The notes below the pieces were generated by a model. That model did not search any database and was not told the DNA's origin. It saw only the letters and a program-made list of their open reading frames with translations. Below, in pieces: positions 49,834-60,706 of a DNA stretch of 64,000 nucleotides; positions within the stretch are counted from its first letter, which is position 1; the number at the start of each line of letters is the position of its first letter. The stretch lies in contig CAIZRK010000034.1 in assembly GCA_903935355.1 (NCBI GenBank), forward strand, positions 62,001-126,000. The letters run 5' to 3'. Both the position numbers and the translations under genes were made by a program. Source of the DNA: an uncultured beta proteobacterium. GTDB lineage: Bacteria > Pseudomonadota > Gammaproteobacteria > Burkholderiales > Burkholderiaceae.

Positions 49834-50361
49834 TCAAATTATCTTTTTTTCATTTGAGATACGTATACCTGTTTTTTTTAATATACGAGTGCTGTAAATC
49901 ACTTCATATTTTCTTGCTCGGTCGCCTATTAGATACGCGACTTCTTCAATAGTGGCATTTACCTCATCTCTAGATTTCCCATGCACCATGGCAAAGAGGT
50001 TGTACGGCCACTTTGGCAAGAGTCGTGGGCGAGAATAGCAATGACTAACAAACGCTAATCCCCCCATTACTCCACCAATCTCGTCAACTAACTCATCAGG
50101 AATATCCCATACCGACATCCCGTTAGCCTGGTAACCTAAAGCATAGTGATTGGGCACTACAGCAATACGCCGAATAAGGCCTAGGCTTTTCATTTTTTCA
50201 ATTCGAGCCATAACTTCCTCAGAGCTAATTCTTAATTGCTTACCTATAGCTGCATAGGGTCTAGCAACTAGAGGTAAACCTGCCTGAGTAAGAATAATGA
50301 TTTCTCGATCAATTGGATCAATTAAATTCGGTATAATTTTCTTACTAAAGTGCATATCCAT
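49834..50361 (-). CDS. nirH: Siroheme decarboxylase subunit NirH
   Basis: Lrp/AsnC-like protein that with NirD, NirL and NirG converts siroheme to 12,18-didecarboxysiroheme. An N-terminal winged helix (DPIDREIIILTQAGLPLVAR) precedes the catalytic half with HCYSRPRLLPKWPYNLFAMV and its conserved His residues. This motif groups it with NirL/NirH rather than NirD/NirG. 175 residues; the pattern supports NirH by gene order more than by sequence. Confidence 0.88.
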   Translation of the reverse strand: MDMHFSKKIIPNLIDPIDREIIILTQAGLPLVARPYAAIGKQLRISSEEVMARIEKMKSLGLIRRIAVVPNHYALGYQANGMSVWDIPDELVDEIGGVMGGLAFVSHCYSRPRLLPKWPYNLFAMVHGKSRDEVNATIEEVAYLIGDRARKYEVIYSTRILKKTGIRISNEKKII

Positions 50362-50374
50362 AGCTCATCCTCCT

Positions 50375-50818
50375 TTAGGCCACCAACTTTAGTTCGATAA
50401 AGTATTCTCGAGATTTAGGAAAATTTAACACTTGGCAGCCTGTTATTTTTTCGATTTCATTAATAACTTTTTTAATATCACTAGGATTTTCAGTAGCGAT
50501 CACGAACCACATATTGAGTTTGTGTTCCCGCATATAGTTATGCGCCACCTCTGGAAAATCATTGACCTGCATTGCCACTCGGTCATAAATATTGTGAGGT
50601 GCATGTAAAGCGGCAAGTGTAAAGGCGCCTCCAATCCTTTCAATTTGATATAAGGGGCCGACTCTAGTTAAGATTCTTTTTCTTAATAAATGAGTCAATC
50701 GACTTATTAATTCTTTTTCAGTAATGCCAAGCTGCATTGCAACTGCAAGATAGGGTCGCTCACAGACAGGTATGCCATCTTGTAATGTATTAATGATTTT
50801 GCGATCTAGATCATCCAT
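50375..50818 (-). CDS. nirG: Siroheme decarboxylase subunit NirG
   Basis: Lrp/AsnC-like partner in siroheme decarboxylation. Winged helix MDDLDRKIINTLQDGIPVCE, then HNYMREHKLNMWFVIATE, the NirD/NirG form of the catalytic loop. I start at the ATG 50818 because GGAAAAGAG lies at Shine-Dalgarno distance. An ATG at 50839 adds 7 residues with no ribosome site. The start overlaps the 3' end of the nirDL gene by 8 bp. 147 residues. Confidence 0.88.
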   Translation of the reverse strand: MDDLDRKIINTLQDGIPVCERPYLAVAMQLGITEKELISRLTHLLRKRILTRVGPLYQIERIGGAFTLAALHAPHNIYDRVAMQVNDFPEVAHNYMREHKLNMWFVIATENPSDIKKVINEIEKITGCQVLNFPKSREYFIELKLVA

Positions 50819-51845
50819 TGGAGACACTCTTTTCCGCAATATATTTAGCGCCGCATTGCTTGTAACGCTTTTTACTAAATAAAATTTCTCTACGAAAATC
50901 TAGTAACCCACATGTCTTGGACAAAGACTCGATTTGATCTTCAACTTCATGTCGACTCTTGCCATGAATCATGCAAAAAAGGTTATAAGGCCAATCTGGT
51001 AATCGCCTTGGCCTGCGATAACATAAGGAAGTCAAACCAGATAAAGCTATTCGTTTACCGATGTAGCTGACCTCTGAATCGGGGACATCCCAAACCACCA
51101 TGGCATTAGCATTAAAACCTAATTCATGATGCCGTACTATCACTGCGAATCGCTTAATGACGCCTGAGTCGATCCATTTCTCAATCGTCTCCAATGTATT
51201 TGAGACTGGCAAAATATGATTTTCAAAAGGGTTAGAAACTATCCTCAAACCTCCTTGCATCCAATACATCAGCTTTTTATCTACTTCACTTAGATTTATC
51301 GTTGTTAAAGTTTCGTCATAGATAATTTTTTGCCCTAATCCAACATGTCCTCTATTTTTTAACGAAAATCCTAAGTCAATATGAAATTGCTCGACTAGCG
51401 GTAAGACCAGGAATAGTCCACAAGCTACTTTATTTTCTAATTCTTTTAGCGACTTATTTATATACTCAAAAGATTCTCCAGCAATCACAAACCAGAGATT
51501 AAAATAGTGCTCGCGTTCATAATTGTGATTAACCGCATCTAAATTACTGACTAAATCTGCGACCTCATTAAGACGAGACTGGTTAACCGAGATGGCTACT
51601 AATGCACTTGCTCCAATTGCATGAGGTCTTAATACTGCACCTACTCGACTAATAAATCCTCGAGAATGTAGTGAATCTAGAGAATCAATAACTTCTCTTT
51701 CATTGACTTTTAATTTTTCTGCCATTAATAAAAATGGTTTTGGTGCCAATGGAATCTTCTTTTGAAAACCATCAAGTAGTTCGAATTCAAAATCGGTCAA
51801 CGGCGCTGCATTGATCGAGCTCTGAAGAAGTTGATAGCTTGCCAT
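50811..51845 (-). CDS. nirD: Fused siroheme decarboxylase NirDL
   Basis: 344 residues made of two Lrp/AsnC-like units in one chain. The first (about 16-165) has NYEREHYFNLWFVIAGE of the NirD/NirG type; the second (about 185-340) has CYRRPRRLPDWPYNLFCMI of the NirL/NirH type. The fusion is known from some denitrifiers where nirD and nirL are one gene. With NirG and NirH all four decarboxylase units are present. It lies 2 bp after nirF. Confidence 0.92.
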   Translation of the reverse strand: MASYQLLQSSINAAPLTDFEFELLDGFQKKIPLAPKPFLLMAEKLKVNEREVIDSLDSLHSRGFISRVGAVLRPHAIGASALVAISVNQSRLNEVADLVSNLDAVNHNYEREHYFNLWFVIAGESFEYINKSLKELENKVACGLFLVLPLVEQFHIDLGFSLKNRGHVGLGQKIIYDETLTTINLSEVDKKLMYWMQGGLRIVSNPFENHILPVSNTLETIEKWIDSGVIKRFAVIVRHHELGFNANAMVVWDVPDSEVSYIGKRIALSGLTSLCYRRPRRLPDWPYNLFCMIHGKSRHEVEDQIESLSKTCGLLDFRREILFSKKRYKQCGAKYIAEKSVSNG

Positions 51846-51847
51846 AC

Positions 51848-53038
51848 TTAAAAACCAATTCGTGCTGCGCGATTAGTAAAAAAGATTCCGCTAGGAGATT
51901 GTGCTGGGAGCACCTTCTGCTCTTTCAAGGTATTGGTGTCATAAATAACTATGCGGTTATCGTCTCGAGCAGATACCCAAACTGCTTCACCCCGAGGGGT
52001 AAATTCCATATGCAAAACAGCTTTGCCTGGCTCTAATTGCTTCATCACTTTACGGCTTTGAACATCAATCACATCAATCTTATTATTATTTGGAAAAGCA
52101 AAATTTACCCATACTTGACGACCATCAGGCCGAGCAATGACAAACACCGGTTGTCCTGATACTGAAATACGTCCTGCTTCTTTCCAAGTGTCCATATCCA
52201 ATATCAACACTTCATGGTGGCCGATCGATGGTATGTAGGCATACCGTCCTGCCACTGCCCAACCACGTAAGTGAGGCATCTTGTAAACGGGTAATTTTTC
52301 TTGCCCTTGGCCATATCCATCCAAAACCCGATGAACGCCATTTTTAGGATGCCATAGATCTAATAAGGCCATTCCATCTTCCCCAAATAGACCGGCTAAG
52401 TAATACCGCCCATTAGGAGTTATGAAACCATCGTATGGTTTTTTTCCAATATTGAGAAACTTCTCGATAGTAGGGGATTTTGGATCTGTGAAGTTTCCTA
52501 CCCAAATTTCATTTGCATCAAATAAGCTCCACACAAAATGATTACCAGGGGCATCTACTAATCCCACTACTTTGGATCTGGAGCCATCTAGGCCATAGGT
52601 AGCTGGAATATCCGATACTAATTCCAAAGATTCAGTTGAAAATACTTTAACGCCACCTGGTGAATAGTTTTGTGCGGCAATCAATTTGCCATTTTGAGAA
52701 ATAGCCCCGCCGATACTATTACCCGCTTGCATCACGCGCTTAACTACCGAAGCACTTAATAAATCAACTTTAGATATGCCACCATCTCGACCGAAGATAT
52801 AGGCATAGCGAGCATCCCTTGAATACACCACTGAAGCATGTGATAAATCACCTAAGCCATTAACATTAGCAATGGTACTTAACGCACTAGTATCGATAAT
52901 TTGAATACTGCCACTAGCGCGCTCAATCACTACACCCAAATCACCTGTACCCCGAAGATTAGATTGAGCGCAGCCTTGTAATAAAAAAGCTGACATTAGA
53001 AAAATAAAGAAGGCTTTAGTTTTCATTTGGAAAACCAT
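51848..53038 (-). CDS. nirF: Heme d1 biosynthesis protein NirF
   Basis: Periplasmic d1-binding beta-propeller needed for late heme d1 synthesis, homologous to the d1 domain of NirS and NirN but without cytochrome c. An N-terminal lipoprotein signal ends in LLQGC (Cys23), so it is membrane-attached like characterised NirF. RYAYIFGRDGGISKVDLL and MPHLRGWAVAGRYAYIPSIG are recognisable blade motifs. The start may also be Met5 (53026). It overlaps nirC by 23 bp. 396 residues. Confidence 0.93.
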   Translation of the reverse strand: MVFQMKTKAFFIFLMSAFLLQGCAQSNLRGTGDLGVVIERASGSIQIIDTSALSTIANVNGLGDLSHASVVYSRDARYAYIFGRDGGISKVDLLSASVVKRVMQAGNSIGGAISQNGKLIAAQNYSPGGVKVFSTESLELVSDIPATYGLDGSRSKVVGLVDAPGNHFVWSLFDANEIWVGNFTDPKSPTIEKFLNIGKKPYDGFITPNGRYYLAGLFGEDGMALLDLWHPKNGVHRVLDGYGQGQEKLPVYKMPHLRGWAVAGRYAYIPSIGHHEVLILDMDTWKEAGRISVSGQPVFVIARPDGRQVWVNFAFPNNNKIDVIDVQSRKVMKQLEPGKAVLHMEFTPRGEAVWVSARDDNRIVIYDTNTLKEQKVLPAQSPSGIFFTNRAARIGF

Positions 53039-53429
53039 TTTTTAAATTTAAGGCAATCCATGCCGCCTCATCCTCCGTCATAAACTGTTGCCATGGCGGC
53101 ATAGCCAACTCTGGTCGTCCAAATAAAATTACAGCTTTTAGAGATTCAAAAGAAATAGCTCCCAGAGAATTTGGCAATAGGGCTGGACCTAACCCCCCTT
53201 TTAGGGTCATGCCATGACAAGATCCACAATCTTGCCTGACGATTTTAATTAATTCGGTTTGCCTTGATGCTGCTATAAATCGGCCGCTCGGCGGCTCCAA
53301 ATCAGTAGCGTAAGCAACCCTTGAAATACCATCAATAAATATCACAATCATCCATAAAATTGCCCTCCGTTTACTGCCTAGAGAAACTCTTTGCGGTTTA
53401 GACAAAATCTTATACATAACCATGATCAC
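53016..53429 (-). CDS. nirC: Cytochrome c55x, NirC
   Basis: 137 residues with an N-terminal signal or anchor (hydrophobic about 24-41) and one c-type heme site CGSCHG near residue 68. Small monoheme cytochromes at this place in nir clusters (NirC) act as electron acceptors or carriers for heme d1 maturation and NirS. The axial Met is probably in ELAMPPWQQFM. It lies 54 bp downstream of nirM across a strong hairpin. Confidence 0.88.
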   Translation of the reverse strand: MIMVMYKILSKPQRVSLGSKRRAILWMIVIFIDGISRVAYATDLEPPSGRFIAASRQTELIKIVRQDCGSCHGMTLKGGLGPALLPNSLGAISFESLKAVILFGRPELAMPPWQQFMTEDEAAWIALNLKNGFPNEN

Positions 53430-53443
53430 TGCCTAACACCACA

Positions 53444-53476
53444 ATGATCGCTCTCCATAAAGAGAAGAGCGATCAT
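53444..53476 (-). other. Intercistronic hairpin between nirM and nirC
   Basis: Perfect 11-bp inverted repeat (53444-53454 with 53466-53476, arms ATGATCGCTCT / AGAGCGATCAT) with an 11-nt loop, filling the 54-bp gap. No T run follows on the minus strand, so it is more likely an RNA-stabilising or partially attenuating hairpin than a full terminator. It could keep nirS-nirM mRNA more abundant than that of the biosynthesis genes. Confidence 0.65.
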
Positions 53477-53483
53477 GCAGCAT

Positions 53484-53822
53484 TTAGCTGAGGCCTAAAG
53501 TCCAATCCACCATGGTTTTAATATCAGCTTCACTGACTTTAGGGCTTTGAGGTGGCATCGGAATTTTTCCCCAAACACCAGTGCCACCAGCCTTAACCTT
53601 AGCAATTAAGGTTGCCTGTGCGACCGAATCCCCTTTGTACTTTTTACTAATCTCTTGAAATGATGGGCCAACCAATTTTTTATCCATTGCATGGCAAGCG
53701 ATACAGCCGTTTTTTTGCGCTAGTACCTCACCCTCTGCCGCTCCCATTGCACTTCCCGCTCCCAAGATTAACCCAATAAAACAAACGCTACTTAATGAAT
53801 TTGAAATGTAGTTATTTTTCAT
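53484..53822 (-). CDS. nirM: Periplasmic cytochrome c551-like electron donor
   Basis: Class I monoheme cytochrome of the c8 type: signal peptide ending near GSAMGAA, heme site CIACH, LVGPSFQEISKKY and the axial Met region IPMPPQSPKVSE. Mature length about 82 residues, like Pseudomonas c551. The ATG at 53822 is preferred over 53861, which would start inside nirS. It immediately follows nirS, so it is the likely donor to NirS and possibly to the CuA subunit. Confidence 0.9.
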   Translation of the reverse strand: MKNNYISNSLSSVCFIGLILGAGSAMGAAEGEVLAQKNGCIACHAMDKKLVGPSFQEISKKYKGDSVAQATLIAKVKAGGTGVWGKIPMPPQSPKVSEADIKTMVDWTLGLS

Positions 53823-53829
53823 AAATTTC

Positions 53830-55572
<1,743 letters not shown>

Positions 55573-55714
55573 TCAAGTTAATATTTTGTTCTTACTATTC
55601 GCTATGGCAATACCAGATCACAAAAATTCATAAAAGGCTAAAGCCGAATACCCCCTATTCTTGCCAAAGAATCCCTTAACCCACACGTAGATTGCACTTA
55701 AAAAATTATTCATT

Positions 55715-55732
55715 CCTTAATCTAAATTAAGG
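55715..55732. promoter_or_regulatory. Candidate FNR/DNR-like palindrome in the nirS-nirE region
   Basis: CCTTAAT-CTAA-ATTAAGG: perfect 7-bp arms with a 4-bp spacer. The layout equals the FNR/DNR box (TTGAT-N4-ATCAA), but G and C at the key positions are replaced by A and T. It lies 155 bp upstream of the nirS ATG and 93 bp upstream of the nirE ATG. The regulator is not certain. Confidence 0.4.
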
Positions 55733-55768
55733 TTTTTTCTTTATTTCCATCTAAATTGGAAGTACTAA

Positions 55769-55786
55769 ATAGGGTAATTGCCCTAT
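55769..55786. promoter_or_regulatory. Second palindrome near the nirE start
   Basis: ATAGGG-TAATTG-CCCTAT, 6-bp arms and 6-bp spacer, ending 38 bp before the nirE ATG. It may be an operator or a short leader hairpin. It matches no consensus that I know. Confidence 0.3.
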
Positions 55787-55824
55787 AGAGACTGAATACG
55801 GCATCAGGATTAAGGAATTTAACT

Positions 55825-56637
55825 ATGCAAACAAATGTAATGGAGGCAAATATAGGGGTCGTCTACCTAGTAGGCGCTGGCCCTGGTGATCCTGAACTGC
55901 TTACACTCAAAGCCTCAAAGTTGCTGGCAATTGCCGAAGTGGTGGTTTATGACAATCTCGTGAGCGCGGGCATTTTGGCGCTTATTAATCCAGACGCTGA
56001 AAAAATATATGCTGGCAAAGAAAAAAATCGTCACTCTATGGAACAAGTTGATATTAGCCAGCTGCTCGTGATATTAGCTAAACAAGGTAAAAAAGTTGTG
56101 CGCTTAAAGGGGGGTGACCCTTTTATTTTTGGGCGTGGTGGTGAAGAATTGGAAACCCTTATCCAATATGATGTCGCATATGAAGTAGTCCCTGGTATTA
56201 CCGCTGCAAATGGAATTGCTTGCTATGCAGGAATACCGCTGACACATCGTGACTATGCTCACTCCTGTCTTTTCGTCACAGGGCATCTCAAAGATGGCGA
56301 TATAGATCTTGATTGGGGATCCTTGGTAAGAAAAGATCAAACTGTAGTAATTTATATGGGATTGGGAGCGCTGGCATTAATTTCAGAAAAATTAATCGCT
56401 CATGGAATGAGCGAAATGATGCCCTCTGCCATCATTGAAAATGGAGCAACCTCAGAACAAAGAGTTGCCATTGGAACACTAACTACACTTCCAAGTATTG
56501 CTAAATCGCGTAATTTTAAATCACCTACTTTAATTATCATTGGAGAAGTGGTGACATTACACACCCGTCTTAATTGGCTTAAAAGTATGCCTGCTTTAGA
56601 AATACTTCCTAGTATCCCACTGCAACAAGTAGCCTAA
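55825..56637 (+). CDS. nirE: Uroporphyrinogen-III C-methyltransferase NirE
   Basis: SAM-dependent enzyme producing precorrin-2, the first committed step to siroheme and heme d1. VYLVGAGPGDPELLTLKA near residue 13, VRLKGGDPFIFGRGGEE near 94 and VVPGITAANGIACYAGIPLTHRDYA are the SUMT signatures. 270 residues with no CysG dehydrogenase part. Divergent from nirS, so a heme d1-dedicated paralogue (NirE) is likelier than CobA. Confidence 0.92.
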   Translation: MQTNVMEANIGVVYLVGAGPGDPELLTLKASKLLAIAEVVVYDNLVSAGILALINPDAEKIYAGKEKNRHSMEQVDISQLLVILAKQGKKVVRLKGGDPFIFGRGGEELETLIQYDVAYEVVPGITAANGIACYAGIPLTHRDYAHSCLFVTGHLKDGDIDLDWGSLVRKDQTVVIYMGLGALALISEKLIAHGMSEMMPSAIIENGATSEQRVAIGTLTTLPSIAKSRNFKSPTLIIIGEVVTLHTRLNWLKSMPALEILPSIPLQQVA

Positions 56638-56679
56638 TTGAGAGGCTCTAAATCATAGGATTTCTCTGGCATTTTACTT

Positions 56680-56796
56680 ATGTACCAAATAAAGTTATTG
56701 AACATAATTAGGCGGTATATCCATGAATTTTTTTGGTTAGGAACTACAGTAGTAATGGGCTTAACATTAATGACAGTTACCACTAAGTCAGACTAA
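56680..56796 (+). CDS. Possible 38-residue membrane peptide
   Basis: ATG-TAA frame of 38 codons between nirE and the DUF2214-like gene: a basic start, then a hydrophobic stretch (FFWLGTTVVMGLTLMTV). No Shine-Dalgarno is visible. It stops 7 bp before the next ATG. It may be a short membrane peptide or chance; listed because it fills the 165-bp gap. Confidence 0.3.
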   Translation: MYQIKLLNIIRRYIHEFFWLGTTVVMGLTLMTVTTKSD

Positions 56797-56802
56797 GGTG
56801 CT

Positions 56803-57249
56803 ATGGGCTATTTAAGTCCTGCTTTAGCCATTACACACCACCTCTTGGTCTTTGGGCTGATCTCTATTTTATTTGGTGAGTACACCATACTCAAGTTTTC
56901 TGTTGACCAAAGTAAAGTAGTTTTCCTAAGAAAAATGAACTACTGGTATACCGGAGTTTTATTACTAGTCCTTTTAGTTGGTTTTGCTAGAGTTTTTTAT
57001 GGAGATAAGCCCTCTATATATTACTTGCATAATGACTTTTTCTGGATCAAGATTGCCGCCCTCGTTACCCTCTTAATTTATGCTTTTTTCATGTCAAAAA
57101 AATTACATCAATGGCAAGACTTAATTACCGAGCAATCAGAATGCCTCACTTCAGATCTTATCGATAAGGCCTATCGAATGGTCTTTATACAGATGCACTT
57201 GTTTCCAATACCAGTCGTAGCAGCAGTATTTATGGCAAGAGGAATTTAA
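56803..57249 (+). CDS. DUF2214-like integral membrane protein
   Basis: 148 residues, four membrane helices. ITHHLLVFGLISILFGEYTI near the start, RKMNYWYTGVLLLVLLVGFARVFY in the middle and FIQMHLFPIPVVAAVFMARG at the end match the DUF2214 pattern of several conserved His, Asp/Glu and Arg within helices. Function unknown; the conserved His pair could bind heme. It follows nirE on the same strand but has no known part in heme d1 synthesis. Confidence 0.75.
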   Translation: MGYLSPALAITHHLLVFGLISILFGEYTILKFSVDQSKVVFLRKMNYWYTGVLLLVLLVGFARVFYGDKPSIYYLHNDFFWIKIAALVTLLIYAFFMSKKLHQWQDLITEQSECLTSDLIDKAYRMVFIQMHLFPIPVVAAVFMARGI

Positions 57250-57348
57250 GAGGTAGATCAATATCGCGAACCATGCTCATTTTTTTAGCATTCCTTAACA
57301 CTATTCAGCCAACTTTCAAAACAAAATATTTGTTCGCTATAGGACTCC

Positions 57349-59832
57349 TTAATCCTCCAATCGATGCCATATGCGCCTCATCAGATCTCTCTGAAAAGCA
57401 GGTTCCTTAACATCTCTTGCGGATGTAAATTTCCACGTTTGCATTCCTGTTGCTGGCGTTTGATAAAACGGAATCCCCAGACTTTCGTAACGTGCTGTGA
57501 CGCTTGAATGGGGATGCCCATAACGATTACCATATCCATTTTGTGCAAAAGCTTGATCAGGTGCTAACTTTTTTAGGAACTCCATTGAAGAAGAGGTTTT
57601 ACTCCCATGGTGAGGGGCCATCAAGATGAGTTCTTTATCTTGTATTGCCAGTAAGTTTTTCTGATTTAATCGAGCAATGATATCGGCCTCCCCCCGTTTC
57701 TCCACATCACCCGTTAGCCAAAGTGAGGAGGTCTTATTTCTGATCTCCAATACGCAACTCATCTCATTTGGTTTACCAGACTGAGTGTCCGTGAAAAGAG
57801 TGTCTTTATGTGGATGCCATATATAAAACTCCACATCATCCCAAACCCAATATTGCCCATAACGACAGGGAATGCTAGGTACTTTTTGAGTGCTTAAATT
57901 GGCGAGTAAGGGATTATGGTCTGGCAAAGATCCCATCATAAAATCAAAGCGGATCTCCTGCAGCAAAGTAGCTGCGCCACCAACGTGATCAGTATCGCTA
58001 TGACTAATTACCATACGATCAATCTGATTGATGCCTCTTCCCCTAAGAAAAGGTAAGATAATTCTTTTACCAGCATCATCCTTTTTTCCTTGTATTGGCC
58101 CAGTGTCATAGAGTAATTTCTTATTAGCGGTTTCGATTAGCACCGCTGTGCCCTGTCCAATATCAAGCACTGTGGCTGTAAAGTGGCCCATACTAATACG
58201 GTGGGTTATGGGTTTGATAAATAAGATGCCTGATAGAGTCAAGCCAATAATTCTAGATTTCCAAGACTCGCTAATAGATCCAGGACGAATAACAATCACT
58301 ACCCCAATGGTGGCTATGGCTAGGACCCACCAATCTGGTTGATGAGACAGAGCAAATGACCATGACCAGCTTGCCATCCAAGATAAAACCATTGCTAGAT
58401 ATTCCATTGAGATATGCGCAATTAACAGCAACCATGCGCCCATGAACTCCGGAAGCAGCGCACCCCCAATTGCTAATGGAGTAACAACATAACTGACCAA
58501 GGGAATGGCAAGGGCATTGGCTAGGGGAGAAACGATCGATACTTGATAAAACCAATAAAGCGTTAGTGGCAAAAGTGCCATGGTGACTACTGCCTGTACA
58601 CGACAGGCTTCTAGTAGGGCTTGCTTGACCATCTCAGACCAATGCATTTCTAATTCTTTACCAGTGGGTATTCCTAAAAGACCTCCAGAATCCTTCATGG
58701 CATACAAGATGGCAGCGACTGCGCCAAACGATAACCAGAAACCTGGGGTATAGGGTGCCATTGGATCAAACAGCAGAACAAATACTAAGGCCCAGCACCA
58801 AATATCAAATGAGCGAGGATTTCTGCCAGACCATAAGGCAAATGCAACAACCCCCACCATATACATGGTTCTTTGTGCGGGGATTTGAAAACCGGCTAAG
58901 CATGCATAGATAAATGCAGTTAAAAATCCGATAGCAGCAGCTACTTTGCTTACTGGAATCAACAGAGGAAGCCTATTACGACTCCATAAAAATGCCGCTA
59001 TGCCTGCGCCAAGGCCTGCCAACATAGTGACGTGTAAACCCGAAATCGAAATTAAATGCCCAATTCCGGTGATATTGAACACCCGCCAATCGTCTTGATC
59101 AATTGCATTTTGATCGCCCATGACTAAAGCAGAAATGACACCGCCATAACGTGCATCAATCGGCAGTAAGCGTTGGATCTTGTTACGCAACTTCCAGCGC
59201 TGATATTCCATTTCTAAAGCGAGCTCAGTAAATCCAATATCCTTCTCTATCAATAACTCGCCTGACCTGACCGAACCACTAGCGCCAAAATTTTGATGAA
59301 ATGCCCAACGCTCAAAATCAAAGGTATACGGGTTTAATGAACCATAAGGTCGCTTTAATTTGACCCTTAGTTTCCAGCGTTGTCCTGGAACCACATTAGG
59401 TATGTCTTGGGGATTGCGCCAGGCCGGTTGCCAACTTAAATAGATTTGACGAGGAAAGCCATTTAATTTCTCCCCTTTCCAAGCAACAGAATCGACTTCA
59501 AAAGAGAACTTTACTCCAGATGCACTACTTTGAGGTAATGCATTAATTCTTCCCTCTAATACGAAATCCTTTCCATCGTACTCACTAGAGAGGATATTTT
59601 GTAAGCGTCCTTTGGCGTACTGAGCATTCCAAGCAAAACCCAATGCAAAGAAAAGAATTGCTAGACAAACTTTTGCTACATAAAGTCTACCCCTCAATTG
59701 ATAGGTCAGTAAATAAGCTAGACCGCTAATGAAGCTTGTCAAAATACAGAGTGATACCCAAGATTTTGGCAGTGTGGGTAAAAATAGTAGAAGAGATCCC
59801 CCGGCGATGAACGCCGCAATTGCCAAGCGCAA
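57349..59832 (-). CDS. comEC: DNA uptake channel protein ComEC/Rec2
   Basis: Inner-membrane channel for single-stranded DNA in natural transformation. A DUF4131 region (to about 200) is followed by the Competence domain with GHLISISGLHVTMLAGLGAG, and a C-terminal metallo-beta-lactamase domain (about 540-827) has HSDTDHVGGA and APHHGSKTSS. 827 residues, full length. It overlaps nothing and is 4 bp from tatD; it converges on the DUF2214 gene, marking the return to ordinary chromosome. Confidence 0.94.
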   Translation of the reverse strand: MRLAIAAFIAGGSLLLFLPTLPKSWVSLCILTSFISGLAYLLTYQLRGRLYVAKVCLAILFFALGFAWNAQYAKGRLQNILSSEYDGKDFVLEGRINALPQSSASGVKFSFEVDSVAWKGEKLNGFPRQIYLSWQPAWRNPQDIPNVVPGQRWKLRVKLKRPYGSLNPYTFDFERWAFHQNFGASGSVRSGELLIEKDIGFTELALEMEYQRWKLRNKIQRLLPIDARYGGVISALVMGDQNAIDQDDWRVFNITGIGHLISISGLHVTMLAGLGAGIAAFLWSRNRLPLLIPVSKVAAAIGFLTAFIYACLAGFQIPAQRTMYMVGVVAFALWSGRNPRSFDIWCWALVFVLLFDPMAPYTPGFWLSFGAVAAILYAMKDSGGLLGIPTGKELEMHWSEMVKQALLEACRVQAVVTMALLPLTLYWFYQVSIVSPLANALAIPLVSYVVTPLAIGGALLPEFMGAWLLLIAHISMEYLAMVLSWMASWSWSFALSHQPDWWVLAIATIGVVIVIRPGSISESWKSRIIGLTLSGILFIKPITHRISMGHFTATVLDIGQGTAVLIETANKKLLYDTGPIQGKKDDAGKRIILPFLRGRGINQIDRMVISHSDTDHVGGAATLLQEIRFDFMMGSLPDHNPLLANLSTQKVPSIPCRYGQYWVWDDVEFYIWHPHKDTLFTDTQSGKPNEMSCVLEIRNKTSSLWLTGDVEKRGEADIIARLNQKNLLAIQDKELILMAPHHGSKTSSSMEFLKKLAPDQAFAQNGYGNRYGHPHSSVTARYESLGIPFYQTPATGMQTWKFTSARDVKEPAFQRDLMRRIWHRLED

Positions 59833-59836
59833 GCTG

Positions 59837-60706
59837 TTAAGAAGCTAAAGGTATGTGAATGAGCTTGGACGTTAATGCCGACCAGCGAGGTAAAGCTTGC
59901 ATGGCATTTTGCCAGACCGCCTCTGAAAATACTTCATTACTAATACCCCGTATCATGGCAAGCTCTCTAGCAATACGAGGCAGAAAAGTAGGTTTATTAC
60001 AAAGAGCGCCATCTTCCTTCTCTTCTTTTAACCAAGCCGGAGGAATATCTGGTGCATCGGTTTCAGTAACAATACTGTCTAGTGGTAATTCTTTGATAAG
60101 CCGCCGGATTTGCAGGGCACGATCATAAGTCGCAGCACCTCCAAATCCCAACTTAAAACCAAGCCCAATAAATTGTTCAGCTTGCTGAAAACTGCCATTA
60201 AATGCATGCGCAATGCCGCTGGGGACATTACGACAGCGCAAGGCTTTCAGAATGGCATCTTGAGAACGTCTTGCATGCAAAATAACTGGTAACTGAAATT
60301 GCTCGGCCAAATCTAACTGCGCATGAAAAAACTGTTCTTGCCTTTGTGGATCTAGACCTTCCACAAAATAGTCTAAGCCAATCTCACCGATACCGACAAA
60401 ACGTGGATCACTAAGGGCTTGCTCAATCTGCTTTTTAAGAATAGCAATGTCTTCCTCTTTGGCATGATTAATATACAAAGGATGAATACCCAAGGTATAA
60501 ACCAAGCCAGGTATTTGCGAGCCATATTGAACCGCAAGATTTCTGGCATGATCCCAATCGCGGGTTTGGACTGTTGGCAACAGAAGTGCTTTAACACCCT
60601 CACTATTTGCCTTAGTCACTATCTGCGATAAAGTGTTTTTAAACTCTGGCGCATCTAAGTGGCAATGGGTATCTACCCAGATAAGGTCTTTACTAGCTTC
60701 GCTCAT
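59837..60706 (-). CDS. tatD: TatD-family metal-dependent DNase
   Basis: TIM-barrel hydrolase with [11 protein letters not shown] at the N-terminus, [10 protein letters not shown] near residue 120, [12 protein letters not shown], and [11 protein letters not shown] near 210 providing the metal ligands. 289 residues. Its start overlaps the lolD stop by 4 bp. Exact paralogue (TatD or YcfH) cannot be decided; in this position after the lol genes YcfH-like is as likely. Confidence 0.92.
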   Translation of the reverse strand: MSEASKDLIWVDTHCHLDAPEFKNTLSQIVTKANSEGVKALLLPTVQTRDWDHARNLAVQYGSQIPGLVYTLGIHPLYINHAKEEDIAILKKQIEQALSDPRFVGIGEIGLDYFVEGLDPQRQEQFFHAQLDLAEQFQLPVILHARRSQDAILKALRCRNVPSGIAHAFNGSFQQAEQFIGLGFKLGFGGAATYDRALQIRRLIKELPLDSIVTETDAPDIPPAWLKEEKEDGALCNKPTFLPRIARELAMIRGISNEVFSEAVWQNAMQALPRWSALTSKLIHIPLAS

